DNA of 6,093 nucleotides, taken from Pseudoselenomonas ruminantium (GTDB lineage Bacteria > Bacillota > Negativicutes > Selenomonadales > Selenomonadaceae). The position numbers and the translations under genes are program-made. The notes beneath the pieces are model-generated. The model was not told where the DNA came from and made no database searches. It was given only the letters and a program-made list of their open reading frames with translations. Below, piece by piece: positions 1 through 4,067 of this stretch (its first letter is position 1; the number at the start of each line of letters is the position of its first letter). The stretch is from assembly GCA_002373045.1 (NCBI GenBank), contig DFHU01000058.1, positions 1 through 6,093 of the forward strand, in the 5' to 3' direction.

Positions 1-811
1 CGCCCTTGTGCGTAGCGAGGTGCAACGTGCCTGCGCCCAACTTTTCCAGTTCTTCTGCGGATGCTCCGGCAGCTTCCATTTCCTCATACTTACGTGAAAG
101 CTTATTGGCAATAATACGTGCCGGATGACCAAGGCTTCTGCCCGTAACCACCGTGGAACGGTCTTTGGCCTTGAGCACGAGGTTTTTGTAATTCTCGTGC
201 GCAATGCACTCCTCGCTGAGTACAAAGCGGGACCCCATCTGTACAGCCTGTGCGCCCAGCGCAAAAGCTGCTGCCATACCACGGGAATCACCGATACCGC
301 CGGCACCAATTACCGGTACATCAACAGCATCCACGACCTGCGGCAAAAGTGCCATGGTCGTGATTTCACCGATATGACCGCCGGATTCGGTACCTTCAGC
401 GATAACGGCATCCGCGCCGGCACGCACTAGACGCTTAGCCAAAGCAACGGAAGCCACTACCGGAATAACCTTGGTACCGATTTCCTTGAGTGCCGGCATA
501 TATTCGCCGGGGTTACCTGCACCGGTCGTGATAACCGGAACACGCTCATCGATAACCACCTGCATGACTTCCTTAACAAAGGGGCTCATGAGCATGATAT
601 TTACGCCGAACGGCTTATCCGTCCAGCCCTTGCACTTCTGAATTTCTGCCCGCAGAATATCGGGAGGCATATGACCGGCACCAATAATGCCCAGACCACC
701 GGCATTGGACACAGCCGAAGCCAGTTCTGCTGTACCAATCCAGGCCATGCCGCCTTGGAAAATCGGGTACTTTATGTTCAGTAACTTACAGATTGCATTG
801 TTTTCAAACAT
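1..811 (-). CDS. fabK: Enoyl-[ACP] reductase II FabK, FMN-dependent (C-terminus cut by window edge)
   Basis: FabK reduces trans-2-enoyl-ACP to acyl-ACP, the last step of each cytoplasmic fatty-acid elongation cycle. It uses FMN and NAD(P)H in a TIM barrel of the nitronate monooxygenase/IMPDH-like superfamily. I translated 270 residues by hand from the ATG at 811-809; the frame is open to base 1. Visible motifs are FQGGMAWIG (18-26), GGLGIIGAG (38-46), PFGVNIMLMSP (67-77), EGTESGGHIGE (139-149) with the conserved His146, GAGGIG (169-174) and QMGSRFVLSEE (191-201). Family members are about 310-320 aa, so roughly 45 residues are missing. The start is fixed by AAGGAGG about 10 nt upstream (821-827). 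The gene begins 51 bp after plsX with no terminator between them, which supports co-transcription with fapR-plsX. A 2-nitropropane dioxygenase is the main alternative, but the fab context and the ESGGHIG motif favour FabK. Confidence 0.93.
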   Translation of the reverse strand, partial: MFENNAICKLLNIKYPIFQGGMAWIGTAELASAVSNAGGLGIIGAGHMPPDILRAEIQKCKGWTDKPFGVNIMLMSPFVKEVMQVVIDERVPVITTGAGNPGEYMPALKEIGTKVIPVVASVALAKRLVRAGADAVIAEGTESGGHIGEITTMALLPQVVDAVDVPVIGAGGIGDSRGMAAAFALGAQAVQMGSRFVLSEECIAHENYKNLVLKAKDRSTVVTGRSLGHPARIIANKLSRKYEEMEAAGASAEELEKLGAGTLHLATHKG

Positions 812-862
812 TAAATACGTCCTCCTTAGCCTTTTCAACGCTGGATTTTTCCATGCCAGTGA

Positions 863-1882
863 TTAAGACTCTTTCATTAATATTTCTTCCTGCTCCAAAG
901 TCTCCTTGATATGTTCCAGCACTTTGCCGTTTACATAATCATTGGCGACTCCGATAGCACTGCAAATGGACTTGGCATTTGACGAACCATGACTGATGAT
1001 ACACACACCATTGACACCTAAGAGCGGTGCGCCGCCATACTCAGAGGCATCGAGCCGCTTGCCCAGCTTCTTGAGCGTAGGCATTAACAGGAGTGCGCCA
1101 AGCTTTGCTAAAATCCCGCCATCTTTGATGGCTTCTTTTATGAGTTTCATGATGGTCTTTGCTAGGCCCTCTGCAAATTTTAACACAACATTGCCCACAA
1201 ATCCATCACAAATTACAACATCAAAATTTCCTTTGGGAATATCGCGGCCTTCGGCGTTGCCACAGAAGTTAATGCTGCGCAGTTCTTTCAGCAGCGGATA
1301 GGTTTCTCTGGCCTGCTCATTGCCCTTGGTTTCTTCCTCGCCGATATTCAACAGTCCCACGCGGGGATTTTTTATCCCAAATACATACTCGGCATAAATG
1401 GAACCCATCATACCGCTCTGTACCAGGTGAATGGGCTTAGAATCCACATTAGCGCCGGAATCGAGCATGAGCGTTACGCCCTTAGTCGTCGGAATCGGCG
1501 TCGCAATGGTCGGACGGCCAATACCCTTAATACGCTTCAGGATAAGCTGTGCTGCCGTAACAGCTGCCCCGGTGCTGCCTGCGGAAAGCACCGCATCACA
1601 CTCACCATCTTTTACCAGCTTGGTCGCCACCACGACAGAAGAATCTTTTTTCGAGCGCACTGCATCAGCAGGATGCTCGTCCATTTCAATAACCTGCGTC
1701 GTATGATGAATCGTAATGCCGAGTTTTTCCCAGCCTGTTTCCCGCTTCAATACCTCGCGGATTTTGGCTTCATCACCAACCAGCACGATTTCACAGCCGT
1801 ATTTCTTCGCCGCACGCACGGCGCCGAATACAATCTGTTCAGGAGCAAAGTCGCCCCCCATTGCATCAACTGCAATTTTCAC
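863..1882 (-). CDS. plsX: Phosphate acyltransferase PlsX
   Basis: PlsX converts acyl-ACP plus phosphate to acyl-phosphate, the donor that PlsY uses to acylate glycerol-3-phosphate. It is a peripheral membrane enzyme that starts phospholipid synthesis. The 339-aa product has the usual family length. Signature segments are AVDAMGGDFAPE (4-15), EHPADAVRSKKDSS (69-82), SAGSTGA (100-106), LDSGANVD (140-147), NIGEEETKGNE (179-189), CDGFVGNVVLK (225-235) and EYGGAPLLGVNG (281-292). The start codon is GTG at 1882-1880, chosen because it puts MKIAVDAMGGD at the N-terminus and follows a GGGGGA ribosome site (1891-1896) at about 8 nt. Only 15 bp separate it from the fapR stop, and the ribosome site abuts that stop, so translational coupling is likely. 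It should be under FapR control through the upstream promoter. Confidence 0.97.
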   Translation of the reverse strand: MKIAVDAMGGDFAPEQIVFGAVRAAKKYGCEIVLVGDEAKIREVLKRETGWEKLGITIHHTTQVIEMDEHPADAVRSKKDSSVVVATKLVKDGECDAVLSAGSTGAAVTAAQLILKRIKGIGRPTIATPIPTTKGVTLMLDSGANVDSKPIHLVQSGMMGSIYAEYVFGIKNPRVGLLNIGEEETKGNEQARETYPLLKELRSINFCGNAEGRDIPKGNFDVVICDGFVGNVVLKFAEGLAKTIMKLIKEAIKDGGILAKLGALLLMPTLKKLGKRLDASEYGGAPLLGVNGVCIISHGSSNAKSICSAIGVANDYVNGKVLEHIKETLEQEEILMKES

Positions 1883-1897
1883 GAATCTATTTCCCCC

Positions 1898-2458
1898 TTA
1901 CTTTTCTCCCCACGAAACCACGATGAATTTCGCCCGGAAAACTTCTTGGGTCTCATTATGGGTCTTGACCCATATAAAATATTTATTACCGCGCACCTTG
2001 ACGATTTCGGCTTTAGCAATCAGCTTTTCGCCTACATGCACAGGTACTTTGTACTTCACATTGGCCACACCGGTTACCGCCATAGGTGCATCCACAATGG
2101 CCATAGCTAAGGAATCGGCCTGTGAGAACATAAAGTGTCCCTTGGCAATCTGCGTCTTGCCAAAGACCATGTCCTCCGTTATCTTCAGCAAGGAAATGCC
2201 CGAACGGCCAAGTTCCAAATCAATAAGTTCGCCCACGACTTCGTTGCTCTGTATCGCTTTGACTTTGTTCTGGGCATTTTCTGCCATCTTCCGAATGCGT
2301 CCCCGCAGTTCCGGAATTCCCAGTTCCAGACGGTCAAGGCGAATCGTCTGTACACTTACATCCAGCTGCTTAGCCAGTTCTTCATCGGTCAGAAAGGGTT
2401 TGCTTTTCACCTTTTCAATCAGCTGTTCCTGACGAATCTTTTTCTTCACTCTTGCCAT
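1898..2458 (-). CDS. fapR: FapR, malonyl-CoA-responsive repressor of fatty-acid and phospholipid genes
   Basis: FapR binds operators of fatty-acid and phospholipid genes and is released by malonyl-CoA. An upstream TTG at 2476 would give 192 aa, but the extra residues MKGG are encoded by the AAAGGAGGT Shine-Dalgarno sequence itself. The ATG at 2458-2456, 7 nt after it, is therefore the better start and gives 186 aa, close to the 188 aa of B. subtilis FapR. A DeoR-like helix-turn-helix lies at about 22-45 (LTDEELAKQLDVSVQTIRLD), followed by a linker and a hotdog-fold effector domain (about 70-184) containing KGHFMFSQADSLAMA (106-120). From memory of the B. subtilis structure, the equivalent segment begins RGHHLFAQAN with Arg106 and Asn115; here those positions are Lys106 and Asp115. 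First gene of the fapR-plsX-fabK operon, with FapR-like operator sequence upstream implying autoregulation. Confidence 0.95.
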   Translation of the reverse strand: MARVKKKIRQEQLIEKVKSKPFLTDEELAKQLDVSVQTIRLDRLELGIPELRGRIRKMAENAQNKVKAIQSNEVVGELIDLELGRSGISLLKITEDMVFGKTQIAKGHFMFSQADSLAMAIVDAPMAVTGVANVKYKVPVHVGEKLIAKAEIVKVRGNKYFIWVKTHNETQEVFRAKFIVVSWGEK

Positions 2459-2478
2459 TCGCACACCTCCTTTCAAAA

Positions 2479-2495
2479 TTAGTACCTGCTATTAC
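2479..2495 (-). promoter_or_regulatory. Probable FapR operator downstream of the fapR transcription start
   Basis: The 17-bp segment reads TTAGTACCTGCTATTAC on the plus strand, an imperfect dyad that resembles the TTAGTACC-type FapR boxes described in Bacillus and Staphylococcus. It lies between the predicted start point (about 2507) and the fapR ribosome site, so a bound repressor would block early elongation or promoter clearance. The match is judged from memory of the consensus, not scored. Confidence 0.65.
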
Positions 2496-2513
2496 CATCT
2501 CATAACATTGCCT

Positions 2514-2542
2514 ATTATATGATGTATGTACTAAAAATGCAA
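2514..2542 (-). promoter_or_regulatory. Sigma-A promoter of the fapR-plsX-fabK operon
   Basis: The minus strand carries TTGCAT (2542-2537), a 17-nt spacer and a perfect TATAAT (2519-2514). Predicted transcription start is about 2507, giving an untranslated leader of about 49 nt before the fapR ATG at 2458. The promoter lies just after the rpmF terminator, so the lipid operon is a separate unit. Confidence 0.8.
2528..2534 (-). promoter_or_regulatory. Second FapR-like half-site inside the promoter spacer
   Basis: The minus strand reads TTAGTAC here, the same 7-mer as the left end of the 2479-2495 box but in opposite orientation. It sits between the -35 and -10 elements of the fapR promoter. 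No good second half is visible beside it, so it may be a weak or auxiliary site. Confidence 0.4.
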
Positions 2543-2581
2543 GAGACAAATGACATTTATTTCGACAAATTCACGGCGGGC

Positions 2582-2619
2582 AAATAAAATAAGCAGGACT
2601 TGCCTCGTCCTGCTTATTT
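2582..2619 (-). terminator. Rho-independent terminator after rpmF
   Basis: A perfect 13-bp stem pairs 2587-2599 with 2607-2619 (AAATAAGCAGGAC / GTCCTGCTTATTT) around a 7-nt loop. On the minus strand it is followed by a T-rich tail (TTTTATTT overlapping the stem end). It begins 9 nt after the rpmF stop and separates yceD-rpmF from the fapR promoter. The A-rich opposite flank could also end plus-strand transcripts, but no plus-strand gene is present. Confidence 0.9.
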
Positions 2620-2628
2620 CTTTTTCGC

Positions 2629-2808
2629 TTATTCAGCTGCTGCCACAACTTCTTTACCATCATAGTAGCCGCATTCCGGGCATACGTGATGGGGCATCTT
2701 CGGTTCATGGCACTGCGGGCAGGCAACAAAGCCCGGAGCCTCCAGTTTCCAGTTAGCACGACGGCTGTCGCGACGAGCCTTGGACATTTTTCTCTTTGGA
2801 ACTGCCAT
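2629..2808 (-). CDS. rpmF: 50S ribosomal protein L32, zinc-binding form
   Basis: L32 is a small structural protein of the large ribosomal subunit. I translated 59 codons by hand from the ATG at 2808-2806 to the TAA at 2631-2629. The product begins MAVPKRKMSKARRDSRRA, the classic L32 start, continues WKLEAPGF, and carries two CxxC knuckles (Cys30/Cys33 and Cys43/Cys46) that make it the zinc-binding (C+) form. Its length is normal for the family. An AAGGAGGTG ribosome site (2817-2825) precedes the start by 8 nt. It lies 30 bp downstream of yceD, the widely conserved yceD-rpmF pairing, and ends at a strong terminator. A longer 82-codon open frame covers the same bases out of register and is not the gene. 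Confidence 0.97.
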   Translation of the reverse strand: MAVPKRKMSKARRDSRRANWKLEAPGFVACPQCHEPKMPHHVCPECGYYDGKEVVAAAE

Positions 2809-2838
2809 TTCGGATACACCTCCTTGAAACCATTTCTC

Positions 2839-3339
2839 TTAGTCTTTGTTCAATAACTGCTGTAATGCTGCCATGCGCGGGTCAGGCACAAAACGGTCAC
2901 AACCGCAATCGCCTTCATTTAAGTTATGCCCGCACTTTGGACAAAGCCCCTTGCAATCGGGCTTGCATATATTACTGAGGGACTGGGCCGCCAGCAGGGT
3001 ATCACGCACCATGTCTTCAATATCCAGCAAATCTCCACTAAAGACATTTACCGAATCGTCCTCACCTTCATCACGGGTGAAGTCCTCGGAAAACTCATGT
3101 ACCTGTTCCTCGCGGCAGTCGGTAAGGCAGCGATTGCAAACGAAAGTCTTGACCACTTCAATCTTGCCGCTGACACGCCAGCGCATCCCCGTGTAGACTA
3201 CCGTCCCCATGACCTTTATGGGGTCTTCGAACACATAGTCATCACTCAGGGCATCCAGCTCGGCTGCTGTCACCGCAAAAGAAAAGGGCAGCTCCCTGCC
3301 TAAATCAGTTTGTAATTCAGCAATATTAATATTCATCAT
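2839..3339 (-). CDS. yceD: YceD/DUF177 family protein, metal-binding Cys clusters
   Basis: YceD (DUF177) proteins are encoded beside rpmF in most bacteria and have been linked to 23S rRNA accumulation and ribosome assembly. The biochemical role is not settled. The 166-aa product has the family layout: an N-terminal beta-rich part, GTVVYTGMRWRVSGKIEV (45-62), FVCNRCLTDC (66-75), an acidic stretch (85-96), and a C-terminal Cys-rich segment with Cys125, 129, 133, 136, 145 and 147. CxxC at 68/71 and 133/136 suggest zinc binding. The ATG at 3339 is followed directly by a second ATG at 3336. The only ribosome-site candidate is GAGG (3351-3354), about 11-14 nt upstream, weaker than those of its neighbours. 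It has its own promoter immediately upstream and is co-transcribed with rpmF. Confidence 0.9.
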   Translation of the reverse strand: MMNINIAELQTDLGRELPFSFAVTAAELDALSDDYVFEDPIKVMGTVVYTGMRWRVSGKIEVVKTFVCNRCLTDCREEQVHEFSEDFTRDEGEDDSVNVFSGDLLDIEDMVRDTLLAAQSLSNICKPDCKGLCPKCGHNLNEGDCGCDRFVPDPRMAALQQLLNKD

Positions 3340-3359
3340 TTCAGCATCAACCTCGAACT

Positions 3360-3388
3360 ATTTTAACAGCTGCTACCCCGTTTGTCAA
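3360..3388 (-). promoter_or_regulatory. Sigma-A promoter of yceD-rpmF
   Basis: The minus strand reads TTGACA (3388-3383), a 17-nt spacer and TAAAAT (3365-3360). The spacing is ideal, with one mismatch in the -10. The predicted start point, about 3353, falls on the GAGG that would serve as ribosome site, so the untranslated leader would be only about 14 nt. The -35 begins 6 bp after the isomerase stop codon, in a 55-bp gap with no terminator hairpin. Confidence 0.8.
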
Positions 3389-3394
3389 TGGGAT

Positions 3395-3856
3395 TTACTT
3401 GACGGCTACCGTATGCTCTTCGTCAATCTTCTTGACCTTTTCCACGCGGCGCACATATTTTTCCGCCGTCAGCGGGTCGGTATGCATCCAGGTCTTTACC
3501 GTTTCCATCGCGATAGCGCCACCGATAATCTTGCCGCCCAGGCACAGTACATTGGAGTCATTATGCTGACGCGCCAGTGCTGCGCAGAACGGGTCCTGGC
3601 AGACAACGGCAAAGATACCGCGCAGTTTGTTGGCAATCATGGCACTGCCATAGCCTACGCCGTCCACAAAAATACCGCGCTCACATTCGCCCTTGGCCAC
3701 AGCCGTAGCTGCCGGCAGCACGAAATCCGACAGGTCGCAGGATTCTTCATCATAAGTACCGAAATCCTTGACCTCATGGCCTTCGCTTTCTAGATACTTC
3801 TTGATTTCCTCTTTGAGCCGCGTACCGGCATGGTCATTAGCCATTGCAATTTTCAT
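3395..3856 (-). CDS. RpiB/LacA/LacB-family sugar-phosphate isomerase with Asp at the catalytic Cys position
   Basis: This family interconverts aldose and ketose phosphates, typically ribose-5-P/ribulose-5-P or galactose-6-P/tagatose-6-P. The 153-aa product is of normal length. It shows MKIAMANDHAG (1-11), EVKDFGTYDEES (28-39), IANKLRGIFAV (74-84), ARQHNDSNVLCLGGKIIG (95-112) and RRVEKV (136-141), all typical. The active-site loop, usually I-C-G-T-G-I-G, reads VDGVGYG (64-70), so Asp65 replaces the Cys that acts as base in E. coli RpiB. Mycobacterial RpiB also lacks that Cys but uses a Glu further on, which I do not see here. The usual YPD after it also differs (DLSD, 41-44). Membership is clear; substrate is not, so no symbol is assigned. 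The start is set by GGGAGG (3865-3870) 8 nt upstream. It has its own promoter and no close functional partner nearby. Confidence 0.88.
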   Translation of the reverse strand: MKIAMANDHAGTRLKEEIKKYLESEGHEVKDFGTYDEESCDLSDFVLPAATAVAKGECERGIFVDGVGYGSAMIANKLRGIFAVVCQDPFCAALARQHNDSNVLCLGGKIIGGAIAMETVKTWMHTDPLTAEKYVRRVEKVKKIDEEHTVAVK

Positions 3857-3864
3857 TAGAAAAA

Positions 3865-3910
3865 CCTCCCGTTACAATCCATACAATGATACATTGATTG
3901 TAGCGGGAGG
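3865..3910 (-). repeat. 15-bp inverted repeat spanning -10 box and Shine-Dalgarno of the isomerase gene
   Basis: Arms 3865-3879 (CCTCCCGTTACAATC) and 3896-3910 (GATTGTAGCGGGAGG) are complementary at 14 of 15 positions, with a 16-nt centre. One arm contains the promoter's TACAAT -10 box; the other contains the GGGAGG ribosome site. In minus-strand RNA from an upstream start it would form a GC-tipped hairpin ending GGGAGG followed by TTTTTC, a terminator-like layout. RNA from the gene's own promoter (start about 3890) lacks the 5' arm and cannot form it. Confidence 0.8.
3884..3896. promoter_or_regulatory. Perfect dyad CAATG-ATA-CATTG centred on the predicted +1 of the isomerase gene
   Basis: A 13-bp palindrome with 5-bp arms is centred at 3890, the predicted transcription start. 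This is a common position for a repressor operator. It is nested inside the larger inverted repeat. Short AT-rich dyads also arise by chance, so binding by a regulator is only inferred. Confidence 0.35.
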
Positions 3911-3925
3911 GCTTGCATTTGTCAA
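3897..3925 (-). promoter_or_regulatory. Near-consensus sigma-A promoter of the isomerase gene
   Basis: The minus strand reads TTGACA (3925-3920), a 17-nt spacer and TACAAT (3902-3897), one mismatch from full consensus. Predicted start is about 3890, giving a leader of about 34 nt with GGGAGG well placed before the ATG. Confidence 0.85.
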
Positions 3926-3951
3926 TATTTTCACTTCGAGCCAAAAAGGGC

Positions 3952-4032
3952 GGCGGGCGGGGAGGCAATAACTTTCGTCTGCTTATGCAGGCTTGCCTAA
4001 CGCGTCCGAAAGCCATTGCCTCCCCGCCCGCC
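3952..4032 (-). repeat. 81-bp GC-rich perfect inverted repeat after flagellin, possible terminator or small repeat element
   Basis: An 18-bp arm, GGCGGGCGGGGAGGCAAT (3952-3969), is perfectly repeated in inverse at 4015-4032. The 45-nt centre can fold further: CTTTCG (3972-3977) with CGAAAG (4007-4012), and CTGC-TTAT-GCAG (3979-3990). On the minus strand it starts 35 nt after the flagellin stop and is followed by GCCC and TTTTT (3943-3947), so it may end flagellin transcripts, though the T-run is short and offset by 4 nt. The long structured centre is unusual for a plain terminator and could equally be a dispersed repeat or a structured RNA. No other gene occupies this stretch. Confidence 0.75.
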
Positions 4033-4067
4033 TTGGGCTTGATATATAAAGTTTTCCCTTCTTCATC

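Noticed and set aside
125..430. 101-codon plus-strand open frame
   Set aside because: Antisense to fabK, whose reading frame is motif-rich and uninterrupted through this stretch.
1427..2432. Long plus-strand open frames of 227 and 238 codons
   Set aside because: They lie opposite well-identified plsX and fapR, have low-complexity Ser/Pro/Thr/Arg/His-rich products and no recognisable motif.
2459..2476. TTG start giving a 6-residue longer FapR
   Set aside because: The added codons are the Shine-Dalgarno sequence AAAGGAGGT itself; the ATG at 2458 has correct spacing and gives the family length.
2571..2819. 82-codon minus-strand open frame over rpmF
   Set aside because: It is out of register with the clear 59-aa L32 reading at 2629-2808, runs through the terminator hairpin, and its product resembles nothing.
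3873..3878. Plus-strand TACAAT as a divergent promoter -10
   Set aside because: No -35-like sequence 16-18 nt upstream and no plus-strand gene downstream; it is simply the mirrored arm of the inverted repeat.
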